Shown here: one piece after another, positions 35,490 to 46,411 of the stretch | Position numbering within the stretch: the first letter of the stretch is position 1 | Layout of the letters: each line of letters begins with the position of its first letter | Assembly (NCBI GenBank): GCA_024803745.1 | Contig: JANJXV010000025.1 | Location: 21,835,110-21,899,109 of the forward strand | Direction: 5' to 3' | DNA length: 64,000 nt | DNA from: Megascapheus bottae | Taxonomy: Eukaryota; Chordata; Mammalia; Rodentia; Geomyidae | Notes under the pieces: model-generated | Databases searched by the model: none | What the model saw: the letters and a program-made list of their open reading frames with translations, nothing else | What the model was told of the DNA's origin: nothing | Translations under genes and position numbers: made by a program

Positions 35490-36515
35490 ATGGGAGCTGG
35501 TGGCTCACACCTGTAATCCTAACTACTCAGGAGACCCAGATCTTGGGATTGTGGCTCCAAGTCAGGTGGTAAGATTCTTGTCTCCAATTAATCACTCACA
35601 AACAGATAATGGGGCTATGGCTCAAGTAGTAGAGCATTATTAGCCTTGAGCACAATGAGGCTCAGAGACAGTGCTCAGGCCCTGAATCCAAGCCACATAT
35701 ACTTTAGGCCAGGTCCTGGTGGCTTATGCCTGTAGTCATAGTTGCTCTGGAAGCTGAAATCTGAGGATTGCAGTTCAGAGCCAGCCTAGGCAAGAAAGTC
35801 CATGAGACTCTAACTCCAATAAACTATTCGGAAAACACTGGAAGTGAACTGTGGCTCAAATGGTAGAGGGATAGCCTTGAGCACAAAGAAGCTCAGAGAC
35901 AGTGCCCAGTCCCTGAGTTCAAGCCCTAGGACTGGCAGAAAAACAAAAAACAAACTAATCCCTCCCCTGCCCCCCCCCCAAAAAAACCCTAACTCTCTTA
36001 GCCAGGAGCTGGTGGGTCACACTTATAAGTCTAGATACTTAGGAGACTAAGATCTAGAAGACTGAGATTTGGGGCCTGCTTGGGAAAAGAAGTTTGGTAT
36101 AATCCATCTCTAAAATAATTAGCAAAAACCCGAATTGGAGGTGTATTTCAAATGGTACAACACCAGCCTAGTATGTGCAAGGTCCTGAATTCAAACCCCT
36201 GTATTAATAACAAAACAAACTAGAGAAAAATATTTTTAAATATATATAGAGAGATTGATCGGAGAGATGACAATGGTCAAGATGTATTGTACTCATAAAT
36301 GGCTATATTGGGACTGGGAATGTGGCTTAATGGTAGAGTGCTTGCTTAGATGCATGAAGCCCTGGGTTTTGTTCCTCAGTACCACATAAAGCAGAAAAAG
36401 CTGGAAGTGGTCCTGTAGCTTCAAGTGGTAGAACGCTAAGCCTTTAGGAAAGCCCAAGGACAGTGCTCAGGCCCTGAGTTTGAGGCTCAGGGCTGACAAA
36501 AAATAAATTAATTAA
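35490..36515 (+). mobile_element. Three B1-dID copies and an ID dimer in one direction
   Basis: About 35490-35705, 35706-35945, 36000-36235 and 36305-36515. The second begins directly where the first ends. Confidence 0.65.
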
Positions 36516-36689
36516 TTAAATAAAAATTGTACATGTACTGTAATGTTATTGTTCCAAGAATGTTGAATAAATGACATTCAACCTGTAGAAACAAATAAGA
36601 TTATGCTATTTCGCTGAGAGAAGAAAAAAAGGTAAAATTGTGTATAACATGTGTATAAATTGTCTATAACATGGGCTGGATGGTGTTAG

Positions 36690-36706
36690 GGTGCCCTCTA
36701 ATGGTC
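36690..36706 (-). promoter_or_regulatory. Weaker candidate CTCF site
   Basis: GTGCCCTCTAATGGTC on the + strand reads CCATTAGAGGGCAC on the other, close to the CTCF core. It lies in a short stretch between repeats in the ITGAL-SEPHS2 interval. Confidence 0.4.
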
Positions 36707-36932
36707 AGTGAGAGGTACTGGCTATCCACCTACAAAACAGGAAAATACCTAAAAATGTACTTTTACTTCTCTGGGGGAGGGGGGGGTAGAATTTCAAGTT
36801 ATTCTAATTCTCTTCTTTTTTTTTTTTTTTAACTGTCTTTTGTTGTTTTTCTACCAGTACAGCAGAAAGATCATGACAGAAAAAATAACAAGAACGAGGA
36901 GTTCAAGCCTTAGTACTGGCATGCGCAAACAT

Positions 36933-36942
<10 letters not shown>

Positions 36943-36996
<54 letters not shown>
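36943..36996. repeat. (CA)n microsatellite
   Basis: About 26 CA units. Confidence 0.96.
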
Positions 36997-37000
<4 letters not shown>

Positions 37001-37019
37001 TACCATTCATTAGCTGCAA

Positions 37020-37255
37020 TAATACACTGGGTTTTTTTTGGTGGGGGCTCAATCATGTGGCTTTACCTCTGGGCTTGGGCATTGTCCCTGAGCTCTTCAG
37101 CTCAAGGCTACTGCCCTACTCCTTTGAGCCAACAGCCCCTTCTGGTTTGGGAGAGAAGAGTTGCACGTTCTTTTTTTATTGCCTAGGCTGGCTTTGAACT
37201 GTAATCCTCAGATCTCAGCCTCCTGAGTAGCTAGGATTACAGGCATGAGCCACTT
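37020..37255 (-). mobile_element. B1-dID SINE
   Basis: Right arm TGTCCCTGAGCTCTTCAGCT, head CTCAGCCTCCTGAGTAGCTA. Confidence 0.8.
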
Positions 37256-38149
37256 TTGGATCCCAAGGGAGGGCTCTGCCTGCAGTGCATTGCGTAGGGA
37301 TAAATAAGGAGACAGCTAAGTGACTCTCCATCATTGGACAGCCTGCGGGCCATGTAGGCCCCAACCCAATCAGAAGCCCCATGCAGCCTGTACAAGCTCT
37401 CCATACCTCTCAAACCTCTGGTGGGTGCTCATTCCTGCACACACCTCGGGTACCCAATCAGCCTGTTGTTCCTATGCAAGTGAAAAATAGGCCATGAAAA
37501 GATGCCCAGAGGCCCCGGTGTGAGACTTCTCAAGGTTATGGTGATGTGATGTCTGGTGCCTTGCTTACAAGACTGCTGAGGGTCATAGTGAGGGATGTAG
37601 AACTTCTGTTGGAGGGGAGCCTCTTCCCTGATTGCCTACCCCAGGCCTTTTTTATGCTTTCACAAGTACTCAGGAGACTGAGCAAGAGGATCTCACGTTC
37701 AAGACAACCTTGAACTACACATAGTGACACCATGTCAGGAAGACAGGGAAAGAAGGAAGGAAGGGAGAAAGGAAGGAAGGAAGCCATTTTCCTGGGGCTA
37801 CTTTGAGAATTAAATGGGGGGCCATAAATAAAATGCAAAGTGCTCAAAATGCTCACCCCTAGCTCATCAGCTAATAAATTGTACAAACTATAAAAGGATA
37901 TATTAATTCCACGCCTGTTATTCCCATGCCAAATGCCAAGATAAAACAGAGCAGCCCTGCTTGGTGTAACTGGCAAACTGGTGGAGCAGATTACACAAAT
38001 GAATTGTAATCGAGAGGGAAAAGTCCAAAGAACGAAGATCAAGTAAGCAATAGCACCTGATTTAGTCACTTTTTAACTCAGGTGAAGTGATTACAGATTA
38101 TTGTCTTGCCTTAAGAGATATGAGGATACTTCACGTGCTTTATATGCAC

Positions 38150-39200
38150 AGGTTTTTTTTTTTTTGTCAGTCCTGGGGCTTGTACTCTGGGCCTGAATGC
38201 TGTCTTTGGTCTTTCTCAAGGCTAGTGCTCTATCACTTGAGCCACAGCATCATTTCTGGCTTTTTTTTATGTATGTAGTACCAAGGAATCGAACCCACGT
38301 CTTCCTGCATGCTGGTAAGCACTCTACCACTAGGCCAAACTCCCAGCCCCAATATGCACAATTTTTACAAAGGTCTTTTTTGCCTTTGAGGTTTTGGGCT
38401 TGCAGTTTATAGAAGTGGCAACTTCAGTGCACTAGTTCTTCAAGGACACAAAGGATACAGACTGTCTGTATGAATGGTAAGGCAGGTAAGGGAGGTGAAA
38501 CTCAGTGCTAGAGTTGTTAACCTGGCATGTGTAAAGGTCTGGATTTGACCCTAGAATGAGAATAATAATAATAACAACAACAACAACAATAATAATATAG
38601 GGTCTTTGTCCCTATAGTCTTTATATTCTTTTTTTTTTTTGCCAGTCCTAGCCTTAACCTCAGGGCCTGAGCACCATCCTTGGATTTTCTCAAGGCTAGA
38701 ACTCTACCGCTTGAGCCTCAGTACCACTTCTGGCTTTTTGCAAGTATGTGGTACCAAGGAATTGAACCTGGGTCTTCGTGCAATGCTAGGCCAAACTCCC
38801 AGCCCTCTATATTCTTTTATTTTTAAATTCTTTTATTTTTCTTCTGTGCCACCTGTTGTTTGTTTGTTTATTTTGTTTTTTTCTGCTCAAGGCTTGCTCC
38901 ACTTCCAGCTTTTTTTTTTTCCAGTCCTAGTGCTTGAATTCAGGGCCTGGGCACTATCCCTGTGCTTCTTTTGCTCAAGGGTAACACTCTACCTCTTGAG
39001 CCACAGTGCCACTTTTAGCCTTTTCTGTTTATGTGGTACTGAGGAATCAAACTCAGGGCAGCTTTTTTTTTTTTTTATCAGTAGTTTATTGGAGACAAGA
39101 GTTTCAGAGACTCTCTCGCTGGGGCTGGCTTCAAACCATGATCCTCAGCAGATATTAGCCTCCTGAGAAGCTAGAATTACAGGTCTGAGCCACTGGCTTT
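38150..39200 (-). mobile_element. IDL copies and B1-dID
   Basis: IDL 38150-38352. Short ID-like and (AAT/AAC)n tract 38480-38600. IDL 38630-38808. Diverged B1-dID 38880-39200 with an internal poly-T. Confidence 0.68.
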
Positions 39201-39384
39201 TTTTTTTTTTTTTTTTTTTTTGCATGAAGGCAAGAGAAAAAAAGTTCTATGCTTCCTGTTCCTTTGTAGTGCCAGAATAAAGTCCAGGGCCTTTTCCATA
39301 CTAAGCATAAGTCCTACCACAAGCTCCAGCTATAGCTCTGCATAGTTTAAAGAACACCCATCAGTAGCCCAACAAACAGAATTT

Positions 39385-40025
39385 TTTTTATTGTTTTTGG
39401 TCATACTGTTTGAACTGTGGGCTTGGGTGCTGTCCCTGAGCTCTTTTGTTCAAGGCTAGCACTTTGAGCCACAGCACCACTACCAGTACTCTTGATGGTT
39501 AATTGGACTGACAAAAAAAAGAGGCTTATCTCCTAACCTTGTAACTTAACATCTTAACATTAACAAGGAAATAGGGATGGTAGGAGGTGAGCTTATTGGC
39601 TTTTCTCAGTTCCCTTCTTTTAACTTCTCAGTCTAGACCTTTTACTATTTCTTGAAAATAATACAATTTCCCTGTCTCCTCATTTATCTATCCATCTTAC
39701 TTCACTTAATTCCTTCGTTTAGATAAGTACTGTGTTACTTATCAAGTTGGTAACACAAACTGTACAGCAATAATAAAGTATCCCACATTGATACATAGAT
39801 CTGGAGGATAAAATTCTAGAACTGGAATTTCTAGAACTGGAATGTTGGGTCAAAAGTATTTTGTTGGCTAGGAGTGTTGCCTAGTGGTAGAGTGCTTGCC
39901 TAGCATACATGAAGCCCTAGGTTCAATACCTCAGTACCACAATGACTCAAGTGGTAGAGTGCTAGCCTTGAGAAGGCTCAAGGACAGTGCCAGAGTTCAA
40001 GCCTCAGGACTGGCAAAAAGAAAAT
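39385..40025. mobile_element. dID fragment (-) and IDL (+)
   Basis: 39385-39500 ends GTTAATTGG. 39865-40025 is an IDL with a deletion in its centre. Confidence 0.6.
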
Positions 40026-40039
40026 AAAAGTACTTTTTG

Positions 40040-40430
40040 CAATTTTTGTTGTTGTTGTTGTTGTTTCTTTATGATCAGTTGTGGTGCTTGAATTCAAGGC
40101 TTGGGTGCTGTCACTGAGCTCTTTGGTCAGAGCTTTCTACTGCTCCTCTTTAGGTTTTCTGGTAGTTAATGGGAGATGAGTCGCCTGGACCTTTCTGCCC
40201 AGGCTGTGTTTTGTTTTTTTTTCATCTATTTTTATTGTAATTAGTAAAAGGGTTACATGATATTTGCCAGATAGATGGTGCATTAATTCCCATACATTGA
40301 TACCCTTTCACATGTCTTGGTCCCCATTTCCCTCCCCCCCACCCCCACCCCCACCCAGGCTGTCTTTGAAACCAGGATCCCCAGATCTCAGCCTCCTGAG
40401 TAGCTAGGATGACAGGTGTGAGCCACCAGC
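40040..40430 (-). mobile_element. B1-dID split by a LINE-1-like 3' end
   Basis: The LINE piece is 40216-40345 (AAAGGGTTACATGATATTTG). CCCAGGCTGT is repeated at 40198 and 40355, marking the insertion. Confidence 0.7.
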
Positions 40431-40859
40431 CCCTGGTCCAGTTGTATTTTTAACAAACATTAGTAAAGTAGCCTTCATGGATATAACACAGACACTCACA
40501 GAGTATATTAAACTTATTATATATTAAACTTTGAGACTTACAGAAACAACATAGAGTACCCGTAGGTAGGGAGGGAGTGTATTCCACTGTACAGGAGATT
40601 GAATCCATGCTGGGGGGAGAAAGTGACAGGGACAATTTGGTGGCAGGACGCCATCAACCCCCATGGGGTGTCTGGACTTTAAACCCTCATTTCACTAAGT
40701 TGCAGGAGAATGTGAGGATTTCGTTAGGTCATTTGATTACTTATCAGAAGTTAATTTTTTACTTCCCGGGTTTTCTTACTGGGTTGATTCTGTGCATTGT
40801 CTGACGACCTTGGCGAGATCGCTGGATCATCCTTACCTTGCAGAAATTCTGGACTTGGT

Positions 40860-41275
40860 ACCCGTCACTCCCCGGCAGAGGTCATTTACATTTCCAGCCC
40901 CGCCCACCGGACGGGACGCACGTGACGTTCCGCGGCCCCGCCGAGGTCTATTTTGCAACCCGGCAGTTGCGAGCGCCTCTGGGAGTGAGAGGACACGCCT
41001 CTCCGGGCAAGAGTCCTCATTGGATGGCGCGTCTGTCAATCACCACGTCTGTATAAATAGAGGAAGCCGGCGGCTCCAGGCTCCGGAAGCCACCGGTGTG
41101 GCGTGAATCGCGCGTTGTGGTCGTGCCGCGCGGGTCGCGTGAGGGAGCCAGCTCTTCGGGTAATATTTGACTGTTAATTCAAATTAACTCGAGTAGAAAA
41201 CAAATTCTTTTAAAGCCTTCTCTCTTTTCCTCCCCCTTCCCCCCTACGCCTCCTGTCTCAGCCGAGGCGGGCGTC
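40860..41275 (+). promoter_or_regulatory. SEPHS2 promoter and 5' UTR: CpG-rich with TATA and inverted CCAAT boxes
   Basis: The sequence is GC/CpG-rich. TATAAATAG lies at 41052-41060, so transcription probably starts near 41080-41090. An inverted CCAAT box (ATTGG, 41019-41023) sits about 30 bp upstream of the TATA box. CACGTGACGT (40919-40928) combines an E box with an ATF/CRE-like half-site. No ATG occurs between the TATA box and the SEPHS2 start codon. Confidence 0.7.
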
Positions 41276-42610
41276 ATGGCAGAAGCGGCGGCGGGCGCCA
41301 GCGGAGAGGCGATGGCGGCGATGGTGGTGGCGGCGGAAGGCTCCTCGGGCCCGGCGATTTTATCCTTGGGCCGGGGCTTTTCGAGCTACCGGCCCTTTGA
41401 ACCCCAGGCCTTGGGCCTCAGCCCGACCTGGCGGCTGACGGGCTTCTCCGGCATGAAGGGCTGAGGCTGCAAGGTCCCCCAGGAGACGCTGCTCAAGCTC
41501 CTGGAGGGACTGACTCAGCCGGCCATGCGGCCCCCGCTGGGCCCCGGCTTGGTTGGAAGCCTAGACGAGGTGGCCCAGGAAGCTGGCCTGCAAGCCTTCC
41601 CCACCCTGAGCATTGGGATGGATTCGTGTGTTATCCCATTGAGGCACGGGGGTCTGTCGCTGGTCCAGACCACTGACTTCTTTTACCCCTTAGTGGAAGA
41701 TCCTTATATGATGGGGCGAATAGCTTGTGCCAACGTGTTGAGTGACCTCTACGCCATGGGCATTACTGAATGTGACAACATGCTAATGTTACTCAGTGTC
41801 AGCCAGAGCATGAGCGAGGAAGAACGAGAAAAAGTGACACCGCTCATGGTCAAAGGCTTTCGGGATGCTGCTGAGGAGGGAGGAACCGCAGTGACGGGTG
41901 GACAGACAGTGGTCAACCCCTGGATTATCATCGGTGGAGTTGCCACTGTGGTATGTCAACCCAATGAATTCATCATGCCCGACAGCGCAGTGGTAGGGGA
42001 TGTGCTAGTATTAACCAAACCGTTAGGGACTCAGGTTGCTGTCAATGCCCACCTATGGTTGGATAACCCGGAGAGATGGAGTAAGATCAAGATGGTGGTC
42101 TCCAGAGAAGAAGTAGAGCTGGCCTATCAAGAAGCCATGTTCAATATGGCTACCCTGAACCGAACTGCAGCTGGGTTGATGCACACATTTAATGCCCATG
42201 CAGCCACCGATATCACAGGCTTTGGCATTTTAGGACACTCTCAGAATCTGGCAAAACAGCAAAGAAATGAGGTGTCTTTTGTCATTCATAATCTGCCAAT
42301 CATTGCGAAGATGGCTGCGGTCAGCAAGGCCAGTGGGCGGTATGGACTCCTCCAAGGAACCTCAGCTGAAACTTCCGGAGGGTTGCTTATTTGCCTACCA
42401 AGGGAACAGGCCGCTCGCTTTTGTTCTGAAATCAAATCTTCCAAGTACGGAGAGGGTCACCAAGCATGGATTGTCGGCATCGTGGAAAAGGGAAACAGGA
42501 CTGCACGGATCATTGACAAGCCTCGAGTTATAGAGGTTCTACCTCGTGGTGCCACTACCGCTGCTGCTGCTCCTGATAATTCCAACGCTTCCTCTGAGCC
42601 TAACTCGTGA
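41276..42610 (+). CDS. SEPHS2: Selenophosphate synthetase 2, a selenoprotein; single coding exon with in-frame UGA as Sec
   Basis: SEPHS2 makes selenophosphate from selenide and ATP, the selenium donor for selenocysteine synthesis in the cytosol. Read through the UGA at 41462-41464, the frame gives 444 residues (human protein 448). An Ala/Gly-rich N terminus is followed by GFSGMKG-Sec-GCK, with Sec at residue 63 and the conserved lysine three residues later. Then come [35 protein letters not shown] and the AIRS-type ATP-binding fold through [15 protein letters not shown]. The ATG lies in a good context (GTCATGG) and is the first after the TATA box. No intron interrupts the coding region, as in other placental mammals. 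A UGA-proximal hairpin and a SECIS element support readthrough. The segment around residues 100-110 differs most from human. No frameshift or premature stop is present, so this is not a dead retrocopy. Confidence 0.98.
41462..41464 (+). other. SEPHS2: UGA selenocysteine codon of SEPHS2 (Sec63)
   Basis: TGA lies in frame between GMKG and GCK, where selenoprotein SPS2 homologues have Sec and SEPHS1 has another residue. The frame continues open for 381 codons after it with full family similarity. Confidence 0.97.
41474..41510 (+). promoter_or_regulatory. Hairpin just downstream of the SEPHS2 UGA (Sec redefinition element-like)
   Basis: GTCCCCCAGGAG (41474-41485) pairs with CTCCTGGAGGGAC (41498-41510): 12 Watson-Crick pairs with one bulged A (41505) and a 12-nt loop. 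It begins 10 nt after the UGA, the usual position for stem-loops that promote Sec insertion, as described for SELENON. The role here is inferred. Confidence 0.6.
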
Positions 42611-43440
42611 GATGGAATAGCAGAAGTTGTTAGGAACTTCAAGCCTTCGTACACGATGATGGATGAGTCACAAGAGTTGATTTTCAGAACTTGCCAAAGA
42701 AGACTGCCTGCATAGTGGTTCCAGCTGTCCTGCCTAGATTGATTGAATCAGGTCATCAGAAGCTTCCTGTGTGTACATTCCAAGGCCAGAAGTAACATTT
42801 GGGGGAGGAGGGTCCAGTGTTTGTTTCCTGGGTAGGTGAGGAGCAGAAAAAAACTAAACCTGTTTCCTCTTTTGAAAGCAAGGTGAAGCTGTTCCAATTT
42901 GATGGATTTGTCTTTACACTGGGTTGATTCATTTCTGCAAAGGGTGGTGAGATTAGTAAAATTACCTACACAACACCCAATTGCAATATGAAAATTAGAA
43001 GCAAATGAGTTTGAAACAATACTATTGATAAGTCTAAATTGTTAAGAGAAATCTTATGAAATGTCAAATTCTTTTACTAGAGTTTTCTGAGAAACTGTCT
43101 CTTTTCCTTCTCTGGACAAGAGTTGAGCAGCTTGTCCAATGACTGGAAAAGGAGGACCTGCAACCATCTGACTGGTCTCTATTAATGATGTCTTTCCCTC
43201 TAAACCCCGTTAAGGACTGGGAGAGGCAGAGCAAGCCCTAGAGCCCAGGTCTTGATGGTCATTAAGATGTTAAATATTGTGCTGAAAAAAAAAATTCCTG
43301 GTGATTTAACTAATAATTTCTTTTGGTTTAATAAATAAAAGGGTCTTTGTTGGAAAACTTGTCTGGCTAATGTTTGATTCTTAGGAGTTATCAAGCTTTT
43401 GGCTTTATAAAATAAACCTGTTGATACATTTAGGATCTCT
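42611..43440 (+). other. SEPHS2: SEPHS2 3' UTR
   Basis: This unique AT-rich sequence follows the TGA stop and contains the SECIS. Candidate poly(A) signals are AATAAA at 43330-43335 and at 43411-43416. No SINE interrupts it, although the flanks are SINE-dense. Confidence 0.75.
43172..43248 (+). promoter_or_regulatory. SECIS element in the SEPHS2 3' UTR
   Basis: Found by folding by eye. Lower helix: CTGGTCTCTA (43172-43181) with TAGAGCCCAG (43239-43248), 9 of 10 paired. The non-Watson-Crick core has ATGA at 43185-43188 facing GA at 43229-43230. Upper helix: GTCTTTCCC (43190-43198) with GGGAGAGGC (43219-43227), nine pairs including two G-U. Unpaired AAA (43202-43204) lies 13 nt after ATGA, and CC/GG beyond it could form the extra mini-helix of a type II SECIS. 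It is about 560 nt past the stop codon and upstream of both poly(A) signals, which fits SBP2-dependent decoding. Confidence 0.88.
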
Positions 43441-44097
43441 CAATGAGAAAGTATTTTCTCTTTTTGGACCAGGGGGTTTAACAGCAGATTTAGGTTTGTA
43501 TCTTCTTCCTGGCTTGACAGAAAAGGGCTGAAAATGGATATGTACTTGAGGGATTAGAGGGCAGAAGGAAAAGTAACAGGAATGACTTTGGAAGATGGAA
43601 CAGATGGGAGGGAGATAAGACTTGGAAGCTGTCAGGGGAGACTAACCATAAATAAGCAGATAGGCTCCAGAGGTGCTTAGAAAGGGGGAGGGGGGAGGGC
43701 TAAGAATGAACACATTTGCTGAACGTTCGTATATGATGTAATTAGATACTTGTCAAACTCCTTCCATCTCATAGTTGACACATCTCTTGCCTGGTAAATG
43801 GGCAGTCAGGAATACCAAGGATAGCAGAAGAAAAAGCAAGAAAAATGACTGCCCCATCCCCTTTCTTTACTTAGCCACTAAATGATGCTTAGTGGGCTAA
43901 ATGCTTACCTAGGATGCTCAAGCTCCTAGGTTCAATGCCCAACACAGCAAGAAGAAACAAATAATCCTGCTGAGCGCTGATGACTCATTTCTGTAATCCT
44001 GCACACAGATTTAAGGACTGTAGATTCAAGTTAGCTGGGCAGACAAGTCCATGATGAAGAAAAGAGTTCCCTGCAGGTGCTTAAACTCAGGTGGGTT

Positions 44098-45110
44098 GGG
44101 GCTGGGAATGTGGCTTAGTGGTAGAGGGCTTGCCTAGTATTATGAAGCCCTGGGTTTGAGTCCCCAGTATCACATAAACAAAAGGCTGGAAGTGGCCCTG
44201 TGGGTCAAAAGTAGTAGAGTTCCAGCCTTGAGCAAAAAGAAACTCGGGGACAATGCTCAGGTCCAGAGTTCAAATCTGAGGACTGGCGAGAAAAAAACTT
44301 GGATGGGTCTGTCCCTGACCTTTCTTGCTCAAGGCTAGCACTCTACCATTTGAGCCCCACCCAGCTCTACTTACCCCTTTTTGCTGGTTAATTGAAATTA
44401 AGAGTTTCAGACTTTCCTACCTAGGCTGGCCTCAAACCCAAATCTTCAAATGAAAGCCTCTTGAATAGCTGGGATTACAGGCATGAGACACAGGTAATCA
44501 GCTTCATGAAACTCATCCCCAATCAACCAGCAAAAAGCTGAAAGCAGAGGTGTGGCTCAAGTAATAGGGCTCTATCCCTGAGCAAAACAGCTAAGAGGAC
44601 AACATCGAGGCCCTGAGTTCAAGCCCCAGTATCAGCACTGAAACAACTCACTCATACTATTTTATTAAATTTCAATATTCCAGGGAAAAAGAGATACTAC
44701 CAAACAACAGCAAACATTTCCACAGTGTGTGCTCTATGCCAGGTGCTGAGTGCTTCAGATGTATTAACTTAAAATTCCAACTTCCTTCTGGAAATAAGGA
44801 AGTTAAAGTGCTAGAAGATTAAAGAAAAATGTGCTAAGTCACACAGGAAGTCAATTCTAGAGCTTTTTTGGAGGGTGGGGTGGGAGAACATGGGGCTTGA
44901 ACTCTGGCCCTGGATGCTGTCCCTGAGCTCTTCAGCTCAAGGCTACTGCCCTAGCCCTTGAGACTCAGTCACATTTCACATTTTCTAGAGGTTAATTGGA
45001 GATGAGAGTCTCATGTTCTTTAGTGCCCGGGCTGTCTTTGAACCATGATCCTCAGACCTCAGACTCCCTGAACAGCTAGGATTAGATACATGAGCCACCA
45101 TGCCAGCGTA
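44098..45110. mobile_element. IDL (+), B1-dID (-), dID (+) and B1-dID (-)
   Basis: 44098-44290, 44300-44495, 44500-44640 and 44865-45110. An old MIR-like stretch (44700-44850, GCCAGGTGCTGAGTGCTTCA) lies between. Confidence 0.62.
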
Positions 45111-45602
45111 GAGCTAGTGCTTCTAATTGCCATGCTTTAAACGTTTATGATTAAGAATGCTGTCTGACTTACCATGAGACTGGGAACTGAAAGAATGCTT
45201 TCACAATTCCTATGGTGTGAGATTTTTCTAATCAGAATTCTATTTTTTATTTCCTCATGCCTGGCACACACACAATTCTGGGAAGGGGAACCTAAAACTT
45301 CCAAATACAGATCCATAAAGTAGCACAAGGATCCTGAAGTTTAGACCTGAATACCACCTGTTTATAGGATAGCAGCTCCGAGATACCCTAGAACCATTTT
45401 GTACTCAATTGCAGGAAGGAAGAAGCAACCTGAATGATAATTTTCTTTGGGACAAGGATGCAGAGGGAGTATAACGCTTTTGAACCACAAGACTCATCTA
45501 GGGTCGGAAGCTAAAGTGGGACACAAGGTCTGGGTCCTAATCCTGGCTGACCATCTTCCTCTTTCATCCAAATAAATGCAAGCTAGACTTAGAAAGTTCT
45601 GT

Positions 45603-45800
45603 TGGGCTGGGAAGGTGGCTTAGTGGTCGAGTGTTTGCCTTGCATGCCTGAAGCCCTGGGTTCGATTCCTCAGTACCACATAAACAGAAAAAGCCGGAAC
45701 GGACGCTGTGACTCAAGTGGCAGAGGACTAGCCTTGAGCAAAAAAGCAACTCTGGGACTGTGTCCAGACTCTGGGTTCAAGCCCTAAAAGTGGCAAAAGA
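45603..45800 (+). mobile_element. IDL SINE
   Basis: Head GGCTTAGTGGTCGAGTG, closer to the plain ID consensus than the young copies. Confidence 0.78.
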
Positions 45801-45863
45801 AAAAAAGTTCTCATGTCTCTAAGCCATGAGGGAGTAAGATCATTTATAGAATTCTTCCATCCA

Positions 45864-46064
45864 GGGCCGGGAGTTTGGCCTAGTGGTTAAAGTGCTTGCC
45901 TAGCATGCACAAAGACCCGGGTTCGATTCCTTGGTACCATATACATAGAAAAAAGCCAGAAAGTGGTGCTGAGACTCAAGGGGTAGAGCTCTAGCCTTGA
46001 GAAAGTCCAAGGACAGTGCTCAGGCCCTGAGCTCAAGCCCAGGACTGGCAAAAAAAAAAAAAAA
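45864..46064 (+). mobile_element. Young IDL SINE at the DCTPP1 promoter
   Basis: Perfect 16-bp duplication AGAATTCTTCCATCCA at 45848-45863 and 46065-46080. TTAAAG head. It ends about 350 bp before the DCTPP1 ATG. Confidence 0.94.
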
Positions 46065-46224
46065 AGAATTCTTCCATCCAACTCTACCACTGGCCCCTTG
46101 GCTTAGGGTCGGCTCGACGCGTAGCAGGTTCCTTCCGCGGATCAAATTGGCACCTCTCCCTTTAAGAGGTTTGGCTTAGGCGGAAGAATTCGAGGGTAAG
46201 AGTTTAAAAGTGCACCTCTGAAGC

Positions 46225-46345
46225 TTCTTCTGATTGGTCCGCTATGGGTAAGAGGCGGGACGTAGCAAAATCCACGTCGATGATTGGTTATACCCCCGGT
46301 TCTGTCCCTGTGAGGCAATGGAGAATGCCTGTGATTGGTCAGGAG
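46225..46345 (+). promoter_or_regulatory. DCTPP1 promoter with three evenly spaced inverted CCAAT boxes
   Basis: TGATTGGT occurs three times, with ATTGG cores at 46233-46237, 46283-46287 and 46334-46338, spaced 50 and 51 bp. Each is a good NF-Y site. The last is about 74 bp before the DCTPP1 ATG. The surrounding sequence is GC-rich without a TATA box. Confidence 0.65.
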
Positions 46346-46411
46346 CCCTGGAGGCGGGCTCCGACCCTGGCGCGGGGTTTGTGCACTCCCTTCTGCAGCA
46401 GGTTGAGCGAC

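Larger units (their letters stand above)
20850..40850. other. Intergenic region between ITGAL and SEPHS2, repeat-rich, no gene seen
   Basis: Divergent flanking genes bracket 20 kb that is mostly SINEs, microsatellites, LTR and LINE fragments (listed separately). Stretches not obviously repetitive are about 23.8-24.2, 25.3-25.8, 26.1-26.8, 27.7-28.3, 29.55-30.1, 31.1-31.3, 32.8-33.15, 33.65-34.2, 34.45-35.03, 37.26-37.65 and 39.5-39.85 kb. None has a convincing open frame with splice signals or a recognisable protein. Confidence 0.7.
43440..46085. other. Intergenic region between SEPHS2 and DCTPP1
   Basis: It holds several SINEs (44.1-45.1, 45.60-45.80 and 45.86-46.06 kb) and an old MIR-like stretch near 44.70-44.85 kb. 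The remainder, about 43.44-43.9, 45.13-45.6 kb, is unclassified. No coding potential was recognised. Confidence 0.6.

Noticed and set aside
37536..38069. 177-codon open frame on the - strand
   Set aside because: No recognisable domain, no splice or promoter context, and part of it covers GGAA-rich simple sequence. Probably chance.
38639..39166. 175-codon open frame on the + strand
   Set aside because: It is translated from antisense IDL and B1-dID SINE sequence. The same peptide fragments recur wherever those SINEs occur.
41276..41464. 62-residue protein ending at TGA
   Set aside because: The TGA is the selenocysteine codon of SEPHS2, not a stop.
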